64,000 nt of DNA, from positions 62,001-126,000 of the forward strand of contig JAXDTI010000002.1 in NCBI GenBank assembly GCA_034090045.1, read 5' to 3'. This document shows positions 44,452 to 51,707 of the stretch, piece after piece. Source of the DNA: JAXDTI01 sp034090045. Lineage in GTDB: Bacteria > Actinomycetota > Actinomycetes > Actinomycetales > Actinomycetaceae. Made by a program: the position numbers and the translations under genes. The notes under the pieces were generated by a model that saw only the letters and a list, made by a program, of their open reading frames with translations, did no database searches and had not been told where the DNA came from. Each line of letters opens with the position of its first letter. Position 1 is the first letter of the stretch.

Positions 44452-45075
44452 CTACGGACAGGGAACCTGCATGTGACCCTCCGGGCCGGAGATGCCACAC
44501 AGGCCGCCACCACCCTGATTGTAGATGTCCCAATCTACATCAACCCATGTATTATCCGGCACCCATGTCCCTCCGCGTCCAGCAGGTACGGCGGCGGGGT
44601 TGGATTTCCAGCCAGTGTTCCCGCTGCTGGCCGGTGGCGCGGGCGGCGCGGGGGCGGTGTAGCCCTGGGAGTAGCTGTTAGCGGCGTAACCGTTTCCTGA
44701 CGGGGTCGTATAACCCTGACTGGTAGCGGCAGAACCGGTAGCGGCTTGTGTGCCCTGTTCAGCCTGTTTCTTAGCTTCAGCGGCTTTTTTAGCTTCAGCG
44801 GCTTTAGCGGCTTTGGCGGCGGCTTCGGCTTTGGCTTTAGCTTCGGCAGCTTTTTTAGCTTCAGCTTTGGCTTCGCGTTCTTTAGCGGCCAGGGCCGCTT
44901 TAACACGAATCTGTTTTTGTTCCGCAACCTGCGCGGCAGCAGCAGCCTCACGGGCGGGCTGTTCTACCAGCACCCACCAGCCAGCAGTCACACTACCAGC
45001 CAATACCAGCACCACAGCGGCAATAATCACCACCAACACCGGCCTAGAAAACTGCCTCTTAAAAATCTGTTTCAT
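44452..45075 (-). CDS. Membrane-anchored Ala/Lys/Glu coiled-coil protein
   Basis: 207 residues from the ATG at 45075 (AGGGA ahead); ATGs at 45090 and 45108 are alternatives. A membrane segment spans residues 12-38 (PVLVVIIAAVVLVLAGSVTA). Residues 40-110 are an A/K/E-rich coiled coil with KKAAEAK repeats like the stalk of TolA-type proteins. A Gly/Ser/Tyr-rich linker follows, then a short C-terminal domain (GTWVPDNTWVDVDWD) with a Cys pair. An extracellular stalk with a small head is implied. Neighbouring secreted protein, small coupled frame and excisionase-like gene suggest they belong together. No known family recognised. Confidence 0.7.
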   Translation of the reverse strand: MKQIFKRQFSRPVLVVIIAAVVLVLAGSVTAGWWVLVEQPAREAAAAAQVAEQKQIRVKAALAAKEREAKAEAKKAAEAKAKAEAAAKAAKAAEAKKAAEAKKQAEQGTQAATGSAATSQGYTTPSGNGYAANSYSQGYTAPAPPAPPASSGNTGWKSNPAAVPAGRGGTWVPDNTWVDVDWDIYNQGGGGLCGISGPEGHMQVPCP

Positions 45076-45220
45076 GTTTCCCTGTTTCATTATTAATACC
45101 CCAAACAATATGGTTAATTTGTTTTCATCATATCAGGTGGTGCCCACAAAAAACACCCCCCACGATACCTGTTGTTAAAACCACCCCGACCGGGCGTATT
45201 CAACCCGGGCCAGGAACCAA

Positions 45221-45295
45221 TTAGCTACGCATAACACCACCCCCGGCGGGATTCACTGGATGGATCGCTTCCAACACGTCTATCATGTTTCGCAT
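45221..45295 (-). CDS. Possible 24-residue peptide coupled to the excisionase-like gene
   Basis: ATG at 45295 overlaps the stop of the preceding frame as TGATG, then reads MRNMIDVLEAIHPVNPAG and ends TAA at 45221. The overlap suggests translational coupling. Reality is uncertain because of the length; part of its coding sequence is the inverted repeat R2. Confidence 0.35.
   Translation of the reverse strand: MRNMIDVLEAIHPVNPAGGGVMRS
45242..45268 (-). repeat. Inverted-repeat partner R2 flanking the coiled-coil gene
   Basis: On the minus strand it matches the plus strand of 44367-44393 at 22 of 27 positions. Confidence 0.4.
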
Positions 45296-45510
45296 CATCT
45301 GAAAGCCCCTATAGGTTCTTCCAGAGCAGTAAGAGCCTTAACCGGGATACGCACCCTACGGTTATCCACACCGGTACGAGACTTAGGGCGCGGCCCTATC
45401 TTCACCGCAGGTAAATCACCATTCGCAATCCACTTAGTGATCGTCTGCCGCACAACCCCGAAATAATCAGCAGCAGCATCAATCGTGATGTACTTCGGGC
45501 TACTCGCCAT
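45295..45510 (-). CDS. Excisionase-like HTH protein
   Basis: 71 residues from ATG 45510 with GAGGATAG ahead; longer in-frame starts add a Cys/Phe-rich tail unlike a protein domain. ITIDAAADYFGVVRQTITKWIANGDLPAVKIG is a MerR/Xis-type helix-turn-helix as in excisionases and element-encoded regulators, and RRVRIPVKALTAL is the usual wing. It would bind DNA as a small activator or excision factor. No integrase gene is seen, so it is an orphan, perhaps a remnant of a mobile element that also brought the two surface genes. Confidence 0.78.
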   Translation of the reverse strand: MASSPKYITIDAAADYFGVVRQTITKWIANGDLPAVKIGPRPKSRTGVDNRRVRIPVKALTALEEPIGAFR

Positions 45511-45801
45511 GACTATCCTCAACCCCGTTAGCCGCGCCACCGGCAACATCAGGGGTATAAAAGTGAAACGGATGAAACAAAAGTCAAACCAAAAAAATGA
45601 GGATTGAACAACTCCGACACAATAATCGGCGCGCTCCGGACACTGCCCGGGACACTCCCGGCAAACTCCTGACAAATCTGCAAACAGACACGTAGATATC
45701 AGGTCGCGAAGAAGCCTATAAAACAATGCCCGAATTCACGACAAGGAGAATCCAGGACTACTCACATTCAAAAACAGAGCACCCGCAACCCGGCGCACTA
45801 A

Positions 45802-45861
45802 CCGGACAACCTAAAGCCGGATAACTCGGAGCCGGGCAACCAGACCCCGGACAACCCGGAG
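45802..45861. repeat. Four tandem 15-bp units
   Basis: Units at 45802, 45817, 45832 and 45847 vary around CCGGACAACCCGGAG. The 15-bp period is a multiple of three and reads P-D-N-x-x on the plus strand, with a TAA just upstream, so it may be a remnant of a Pro-rich coding repeat. The rest of the gap 45511-45885 shows only a T-rich promoter-like stretch for the excisionase-like gene. Confidence 0.7.
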
Positions 45862-45885
45862 CATCACACCCGGTCGCTCAACAAG

Positions 45886-47556
45886 CTATGCCAACGCAGC
45901 AGAAACAACCTCTCTGGCTTCAGCAACCACCACATCCAGATGCTCCGCGCCTCGGAAAGATTCGGCGTAAATCTTATAGATGTTTTCGGTACCGGAAGGG
46001 CGCGCCGCGAACCAGGCATCCTCGGTCGTGACCTTCAAGCCCCCGATTGCCGCACCGTTACCCGGCGCATCAACCAGCTTCGCAGTAATCGGCTCGCCAG
46101 CCAGCTCGGTCGCCGCCACAGCCGAAGGACTAAGCGCCTTTAACTTCGCTTTCTGCTCCAAATCGGCGGGCGCCTCAACGCGCGTATAACCACTCGCGCC
46201 ATAGCGTTCCACCTGTTCACAATGCAATTGGCTGGGAGTTTTCCCGGTGACAGCGAGAATCTCGGAAGCCAGCAAAGCCAGGATGATTCCATCCTTATCT
46301 GTGCTCCACACGGTGCCATCCTTGCGCAGGAACGACGCGCCAGCGGACTCCTCACCGCCGAAACCGACCGCGCCGGAAAGCAGACCCGGCACAAACCACT
46401 TGAAACCCACCGGAACCTCAATCAACTTACGGCCGATGCCGGCCACCACCCTGTCAATCAACGATGACGAAACCAGGGTTTTACCGACCGCACAATCAGC
46501 CGGCCAGTTCGGGCGATGCGTGTACAGGTACTCGATCGCCACCGCCAGGTAATGATTCGGATTCATGAGCCCATCAGCGGTAACAATGCCATGGCGATCC
46601 GAATCCGGGTCGTTTCCGGTGGCTATGTCATAGGGATAATTACCCTCCGCATCCGGCTGCATACGCGCCAACAGCCCAGCCATCGAGTAGGGGCTGGAAC
46701 AGTCCATACGAATCCTGCCGTCCCAATCGAGCGTCATAAAAGACCAGGCCGAGTCTACCTGCGGATTCACAACTTCAAGGTTCAGGTCATAGTGCTCAGC
46801 AATCGCAGCCCAATAATCGACGCTCGCGCCCCCGAGCGGGTCAGCACCAATACGGATGCCAGCGTTACGAATCGCCTCAAAATCGATGATACTGGCCAGG
46901 TCATCGACATATTCGAGCATATAATCATGCGGGGTCAGGCAATCGCTGTTAGCCAAGTCATCAGCATCTGCGAGCGCAATACTGCGCCACCCCTCCTCCA
47001 AATATTGATTTGCACGATCGGCTATCCAGCCGGTCGCGTCCACATCCGCCGGACCGCCGTGTGGCGGATTGTACTTGAAGCCACCATCGCGCGGCGGGTT
47101 GTGGCTGGGAGTTATAACAATGCCGTCAGCCAGTCCCGCACCGCTGGTGCGCACCCCTCCCGGAGCTCCGTTAGCCAGCAGAATCGCGTGCGAAACTGCC
47201 GGGGTCGGCACATAGGAGTTGCGGGAATCTACACGCACATAAACACGGTTCGCAACCAGCACCTGTAGCGCAGTGCGATGCGCGGGCTCGGAAAGCGCGT
47301 GCGTGTCGCGACCTATAAAAAGCGGGCCGTCAAAACCCTGCTCGCGGCGATAATCCACGATGGCTTGCGTGATTGCCACGATATGAGCCTGGTTAAATGC
47401 TGCATCCAGACTCGAACCGCGGTGCCCCGAAGTGCCGAAACTGACCCGTTGGGCCGGGATGGATGGATCCGGCTCCACATCGTAATAAGCGTCAATCAGG
47501 GCATCTACATCAACCAGGTCCTGGGGTTGGGCTGGCTTACCGGCGCGTTCATGCAT
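45886..47556 (-). CDS. pgm: Phosphoglucomutase (alpha-D-glucose phosphate-specific)
   Basis: 556 residues from ATG 47556, which has GGAG 6 nt ahead. Interconverts glucose-1- and glucose-6-phosphate. The N-terminal RVSFGTSGHRGSSL and the phosphoserine loop VITPSHNPPRDGG are canonical; the metal loop appears as TGNDPDSDRHGI, and the sugar-binding GGEESAGASFL and C-terminal phosphate loop ARPSGTENIYKIYAESF are intact. Supplies glucose-1-phosphate for glycogen and glycan synthesis. It is transcribed away from the HNH nuclease gene. Confidence 0.95.
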   Translation of the reverse strand: MHERAGKPAQPQDLVDVDALIDAYYDVEPDPSIPAQRVSFGTSGHRGSSLDAAFNQAHIVAITQAIVDYRREQGFDGPLFIGRDTHALSEPAHRTALQVLVANRVYVRVDSRNSYVPTPAVSHAILLANGAPGGVRTSGAGLADGIVITPSHNPPRDGGFKYNPPHGGPADVDATGWIADRANQYLEEGWRSIALADADDLANSDCLTPHDYMLEYVDDLASIIDFEAIRNAGIRIGADPLGGASVDYWAAIAEHYDLNLEVVNPQVDSAWSFMTLDWDGRIRMDCSSPYSMAGLLARMQPDAEGNYPYDIATGNDPDSDRHGIVTADGLMNPNHYLAVAIEYLYTHRPNWPADCAVGKTLVSSSLIDRVVAGIGRKLIEVPVGFKWFVPGLLSGAVGFGGEESAGASFLRKDGTVWSTDKDGIILALLASEILAVTGKTPSQLHCEQVERYGASGYTRVEAPADLEQKAKLKALSPSAVAATELAGEPITAKLVDAPGNGAAIGGLKVTTEDAWFAARPSGTENIYKIYAESFRGAEHLDVVVAEAREVVSAALA

Positions 47557-47997
47557 GATTATCTCCACTTCTCGGGTTGATTATCGACTGTTTCCAGTTT
47601 AGGTTGCTGCGCTGCTGGGCGGAGGCTGTTTCCACGATGTGGTGTGCCGGGGTTGTCGCTTCCGGGTGTGCCGTGCACAAAACTGGAGATTTTGAACATT
47701 TATGACTGTTTCGGGTCACATAGCAGCAAATTTTCCTGAGTTGTGCACGGAAGGAGGAGGAGAGAGAGCCGGCAATAAAGGGCACGAGAACCTGGGATTC
47801 CCTGAGGTGCCAAGCAAATCGACCAGCTTATCTGCACTTCATTTGGTTTGCGACAGCTGCCGAGCCATTATCAAAGCTCAAGGCCGTTTTAGTCGATACC
47901 GTTCCAAGTAGTGAAGCAGCAGCAACGTGACACCTGAGTTTTCCACAGACAGGGCGGTGCGCTGGGAAAAAGTAGCGGTTCGTAGCATCCTGGATAT
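47557..47997. other. Intergenic region between pgm and the nuclease gene
   Basis: Holds palindromic element copy C and the divergent promoters. No gene supported. The nuclease ATG at 47998 has no ribosome site; GTAGCAT about 15 nt ahead could be a -10 box for a leaderless message. Confidence 0.5.
47673..47748. repeat. 76-nt palindromic element, copy C
   Basis: Begins GTGCACAAAACTGGAGATTT and ends CCTGAGTTGTGCAC, with outer CC and GG extending the inverted ends. The core differs from the other copies. Lies between divergent pgm and nuclease genes. Confidence 0.83.
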
Positions 47998-48804
47998 ATG
48001 AGCACTACCCCCCGAAAAAAGACTCGCCGCTCCCCCACGGCTGCGCAGCGGCGCTCCCGCAGGAGACGGCGCATCATCAACACTATTACGATGCTGACGG
48101 CGGGTGCGGTGCTGGTCTGGGTATTGGTTCCCAGGTTTGGTATCAACCTGTTGGGTCTGCCAGTTACGAAGCCTGATACCGGACTAATCAATATCGGACG
48201 CAGCCCCAATGACATCCTGAAGTCCGTGCCTAAAACCGATTTGACCTCGGCGATTGCGGCACTACCGGAGATGAATGAGTGGCATCCGGACTATGAGCGA
48301 AGCAATTTTGGGGACGGCTGGGCAGACCTCGACGGGGATGGCTGCAATACCCGAAATGAGGTGTTGGCGCGCGACTTGGATAATGTGCGTTTCCGTTCCG
48401 ACACCGACGACTGTGTGGTGCAAAGCGGCGATTTCGTGGATCCCTACACCGGGCAGCAAATCATCTTTACCCGGGGCGCGGAAACCTCTGATGACGTGCA
48501 GATAGACCACGTAGTTGCGCTAGCGGACGCCTGGGATAAAGGGGCGAGCAGCTGGAGCGTACGTCAGCGAGAAAAATTCGCTAATGACCCGTTGAATCTG
48601 CTCGCGGTCGAGGGGGCAGCTAATCAGGACAAGCTCGCCGCCAGTATCGACGAGTGGGTACCACCGAACGAAGGTTACCGTTGCGCGTACCTGGCGCGAC
48701 AAGTAGCGGTAAAAACTAAATGGTCACTGGGGGTTTCCAGCGCCGAGAAACACACGATGGCGGTGCTCGCCACGGAATGTGCCGCGCAGCCACTCCCCCA
48801 ATAA
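47998..48804 (+). CDS. Membrane-anchored or secreted HNH nuclease (DUF1524 type)
   Basis: 268 residues. A basic N-terminus (RRSRRRRR) and one hydrophobic segment (INTITMLTAGAVLVWVLV) indicate a signal anchor. The rest is the small actinobacterial HNH family: CNTRNEVLARDL, the catalytic QIDHVVALADAW, then the FANDPLNLLAVEGAANQDK metal-binding Asn/His region and a late CAYLARQV. Cys residues flank the core as in exported members. It would cut DNA outside the cell, for nutrient scavenging, biofilm DNA or competence; the choice is inference. Confidence 0.87.
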   Translation: MSTTPRKKTRRSPTAAQRRSRRRRRIINTITMLTAGAVLVWVLVPRFGINLLGLPVTKPDTGLINIGRSPNDILKSVPKTDLTSAIAALPEMNEWHPDYERSNFGDGWADLDGDGCNTRNEVLARDLDNVRFRSDTDDCVVQSGDFVDPYTGQQIIFTRGAETSDDVQIDHVVALADAWDKGASSWSVRQREKFANDPLNLLAVEGAANQDKLAASIDEWVPPNEGYRCAYLARQVAVKTKWSLGVSSAEKHTMAVLATECAAQPLPQ

Positions 48805-48945
48805 TCTGTGCGGTTTCACTGATATGTGATTACAAAGCTCTGCGGATTCTCACTCTATCGGTATTTGAAACGCCCGCCAGTGCTGACGAGAACCAGGATC
48901 GGGTACTGCGGAACCAAACCTGAAATCAAGGCGCTCACCCTGAAA

Positions 48946-49404
48946 TCAGAACGTGACCGAGTTCGCCTCGATTATCGGTACCTCCATACCGTTTCCGTTC
49001 TGCGCGATATCTGCAACGGTGCCCGTCACCTGCATCTCACCTGTCGAAGGCGTCACGTTCAATGACGGGTCTGCATAAACCACCTGTGTCAAAAGGTAAT
49101 CATCAGGCACGTTGATGCAATCCATCATCATCTGAATCGGGGTCGAGGTTACGTTCGGTGCGCTCGGTCAAGCGCTTCGGCAAGTTCCAGAGTATTTGAA
49201 ACCGGAGCCAAACACGGTAACTTCAGCGTTTTGGGCGGAAGAATCCACACTCTCTGCGGAAGCATCCACATTCGCTGCCGAAGATTCCACACTTTGCGCT
49301 GCCTCCAAACCGGAATCCGCCGCGGGATAGCCGCACCCTGAGAGTACTTGAAATGCCGCGAGCGACAGCACCGATACAGCGACGATTTTGGCTTCAACCC
49401 GCAT
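48946..49404 (-). pseudogene. Lipoprotein gene 4 of a broken operon; in-frame TGA
   Basis: ATG 49404 follows the TAA of the previous frame (49407-49409) by 2 nt. A signal peptide ends in the lipobox LSGC, followed by a Ser/Ala-rich tether and EVTVFGSGFKYSGTC. TGA interrupts at 49168-49170. The same frame then runs open: PSAPNVTSTPIQMMMDCINV to IIEANSVTF and a TGA at 48946. Uninterrupted it would give about 152 residues. Domain unknown. The truncated product would be a 78-residue lipopeptide. Confidence 0.8.
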
Positions 49405-49406
49405 AT

Positions 49407-50011
49407 TTACAGTGACACCCTCACCTCCGCGAGATCTATATCAGCCATACTATTCGGTTCGTGCCACTCTATAGCGCGCAACTGTGCGGCAACACCATCC
49501 AAAACACCGTAATCAAACGAGTTTCACACAGCTGTCTGCTTTCCGGGTTCGGATTCGGCATCGAAATATCCGTTATCCAGCATTTCCTGCGATTTTTTCT
49601 CACGGGTTTCATAGGTCGGTCGCAGATGCTCGGCCAGGTAGCTGCAGAAAGTAGCGGCATACCCGGCACGCTGGAAGTTCGCTTCGAATATCCAGTAACC
49701 ATTCTTTCCGGTAAATATCACGAGGTAATCGTTGCCGTCTCGCTGATTCTTTCCAATGTCGGTGAGGCGCAGCGCCCCGCCGGTAGCCTTTCCAGGCTTT
49801 TTGTTCATACGCGTAGCGAAAACACCTGCCTGTAGCGGCGACCACACCGCGAGCTTGGTTTTCAAATCGATATTTCGCTCAACTGCAGGGTAATCATTCC
49901 CTCGATCTCATCGGCTGGAAACACGAAGCGACAATTGGCGTCACGTTCCGGTTTGAACGGGCCGTCCGCCGGGCCGGGAGTGATGGTTTCGATGAAAGGT
50001 TCCCGATACAT
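49407..50011 (-). pseudogene. Gene 3 of the broken operon; frameshift plus in-frame TGA
   Basis: ATG 50011 has TAGGAG 5 nt ahead. The frame reads MYREPFIETITPGPADG and CRFVFPADEIEGMITLQLSE, then meets TGA at 49862. One base over, it continues without a gap: IDLKTKLAVWSPLQAGVFAT, DYLVIFTGKNGYWIFEANF, YAATFCSYLAEHL. That frame hits TGA at 49524-49526 but goes on open to TAA 49407 (SFDYGVLDGVAAQLRAIEW). Repaired length is about 200 residues. The layout, a Cys followed by F-V-F-P-x-E-I, loosely recalls DUF3558-type lipoproteins. The stop lies 2 nt from the next gene's ATG, so this frame was once used. Confidence 0.8.
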
Positions 50012-50018
50012 TGTGCTC

Positions 50019-50323
50019 CTACTGTAAGTTGATGCCCAGGCAAGAAACGCCGTATGTCATTACGGCTGCGCTGGTCACAGGGTCAAAACTCTCAAGCGGC
50101 AGCTCGCCACTGTGATCCATATGGGAGCTTAACCCTTTACAGAATGTGTCTTGTTTCCAGTGTATTCCTCAGAATCATTACAGAGGCAGTTAGCCTGCAG
50201 GTCTTTGGTCTGCGTCTCGATTTCAATAAGTGTCGGCGCGGCTACGGTGTTTGTACAAGCGCTGAGGGCGAGAGCACCCGCCGCCACCAGCATCATCGTG
50301 GAGATTCTCGATAGATTCATCAT
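50019..50323 (-). pseudogene. Lipoprotein gene 2 of the broken operon; frameshift
   Basis: ATG 50323 with GAGAAG ahead; lipobox LSAC. The frame ends at TAA after THSVKG, where a GGG run would restore reading with one base change. The next frame is LSSHMDHSGELPLESFDPVT followed by AAVMTYGVSCLGINLQ, ending TAG at 50019-50021, which overlaps the ribosome site of the following gene. Repaired length is about 101 residues. Function unknown. Confidence 0.75.
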
Positions 50324-50344
50324 TTTCTTCTCGATTGTACTTGG

Positions 50345-50616
50345 TCAGATAATGAAGAAGAAACCGGGATGTCCGGGCCAGAGCAGATACACTATATAGG
50401 CTCCCAACAGCAGTTCTGTAAGGATTACCCGCCGGTGACTGGAGTTACTGCCGCCGCGTACAGTCCACAAAAGGTTAGGAAAGCGCCGCCGCCTTTCTGA
50501 CCTATTTTATGTATAGGCCCAGCTTCCATATTCCGGTTCTCCGGATCGCCCTTTGCTTTTTCAACGTAATATCCAACTGCGCCGCCGACGGCAACGCCCA
50601 CTAGCAGCAAAAACAC
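50345..50616 (-). pseudogene. Small membrane protein, gene 1 of the broken operon; probable frameshift
   Basis: GTG 50616 has AAAGGA 6 nt ahead. The frame gives 63 residues: a hydrophobic start (FLLLVGVAVGGAVGYYVEKA), a polar loop, and FLTFCGLYAAAVTPVTGG, then stops. One base over at the GGCGGG run, the sequence continues as VILTELLLGAYIVYLLWPG and HPGFFFII to TGA 50345-50347. A 91-codon gene with two or three membrane segments is restored by one inserted base. The unrepaired 63-residue form could still be a product. Confidence 0.62.
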
Positions 50617-50788
50617 TGTTTTCCTTTCTCGAGTTGAGTCTGCGTTTTATATTCTCAAAATGCCCCCCACGGCTTTTTGGACAATTTGTAAGGCATGTCA
50701 TTTTTGTGAGTGGAGGTATGCGGTTAGCTATCCCGAAAAGTGTCAGAAATACGGACGGAGTGAGACGAGCGAAAGCGAGTTGGTCCGT

Positions 50789-50863
50789 GTGCACAACTCT
50801 GGTGATTTTGACGAGAAAGGCAGTTTTGAGTGAGATTTCGACAAAAACTCCAGAGTTGTGCTC
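50789..50863. repeat. 75-nt palindromic element, copy D
   Basis: Begins GTGCACAACTCTGGTG and ends CCAGAGTTGTGCTC. The ends pair at 20 of 23 positions, the best of the four copies. It lies 20 nt beyond the TRIC-family stop, where it could also fold as a transcript end. Confidence 0.85.
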
Positions 50864-50882
50864 GGGCGTTCAGCAGGTGGGG

Positions 50883-51707
50883 TCAGCAGGTGGGAGTGTT
50901 CGGAGTATCGGGGGCAGAACCGGCGGAGTCCAAGTCAGGACCGGCGGAGTCCAAGTCAGAACCGGCGGAGTCCAGGTCAGGACCGGCGGAGTCCGGGTTG
51001 GTGCCGCCCCTACCGAGCTTGATGCCGTGGAATTTCAACAGCCGACGCATCTGAGTGTAGGTCATGGTCACCTGCCATTCGGGAGCCGCAGGTAACACCC
51101 ATCTCCGCCAGGACGCTAAACCCGCAAACCCGAGTCCAAAAACAATAGCCACCAGCATCCCCAGGTTCGGCAAGCCCAGCTGATACATGACAATCATGGC
51201 GCTGGCTGACACCGCTGCCGGTGTCGCATACAGGTTATTTCCACCAAACACAGTCGGCACCAGACCGGAGGCAACATCCCGGATCATGCCACCGCCGACC
51301 GCTGTGACCAACCCCATCAGCAGCGCCGGCAGGATTCCGAATCCCAGCCCCAAAGTTTTTGCCGCGCCGGTTGCCGCCCAGGTTCCGAGCACCAGCGAAT
51401 CAGCCAGCCACACGAATCCGCGGGTCGGACGAGAATCCATCCGCCACAGGAAAGCCACCAGGGCCCCTGCGAGCGCTGTCCCAATATAGTAAGGGTCGGT
51501 TAAGGCAATCGGAACTTGAATCAACATCACGTCACGCATGATGCCCCCACCCATCGCGGACATGATGGCGAGCACCACGAAACCGACCGCGTCGAAACGC
51601 TTCGAACGTGCCAAACGTCCCCCGATAATGCCGTTACAAAACACTCCGGTCAGGTCAAATACTCGGAACAGTTCGGCGGGTAAAGCTGCATCGATCTCGT
51701 GGAACAT
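50883..51707 (-). CDS. TRIC/UPF0126-family membrane protein
   Basis: 274 residues with seven membrane segments. The two-fold repeat of the trimeric intracellular cation channel family is visible: FDLTGVFCNGIIGGRLA and later WAATGAAKTLGLGFG, each followed by a glycine motif (MGGGIMRDVML and VGGGMIRDVASG). Bacterial TRIC proteins conduct potassium; the actual role here is unproven. ATG 51707 overlaps the VIT-family stop (TGATG), so the two are coupled. The C-terminal 35 residues are a hydrophilic tail of 7-residue units, DSAG[P/S]DL, encoded by a 21-bp tandem repeat and unlike the rest of the protein. Confidence 0.87.
   Translation of the reverse strand: MFHEIDAALPAELFRVFDLTGVFCNGIIGGRLARSKRFDAVGFVVLAIMSAMGGGIMRDVMLIQVPIALTDPYYIGTALAGALVAFLWRMDSRPTRGFVWLADSLVLGTWAATGAAKTLGLGFGILPALLMGLVTAVGGGMIRDVASGLVPTVFGGNNLYATPAAVSASAMIVMYQLGLPNLGMLVAIVFGLGFAGLASWRRWVLPAAPEWQVTMTYTQMRRLLKFHGIKLGRGGTNPDSAGPDLDSAGSDLDSAGPDLDSAGSAPDTPNTPTC
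50919..50998. repeat. 21-bp tandem repeat in the TRIC-family tail
   Basis: Nearly four units beginning ACCGGCGGAGTCCAAGTCAG at 50919, 50940, 50961 and 50982. The multiple-of-three period lets unit number vary without changing frame. Confidence 0.88.

Noticed and set aside
49168..49526. Selenocysteine or other recoding of the two TGA codons
   Set aside because: Frameshifts in neighbouring genes and a TAA in another broken gene point to general decay; no selenocysteine insertion hairpin was recognised.
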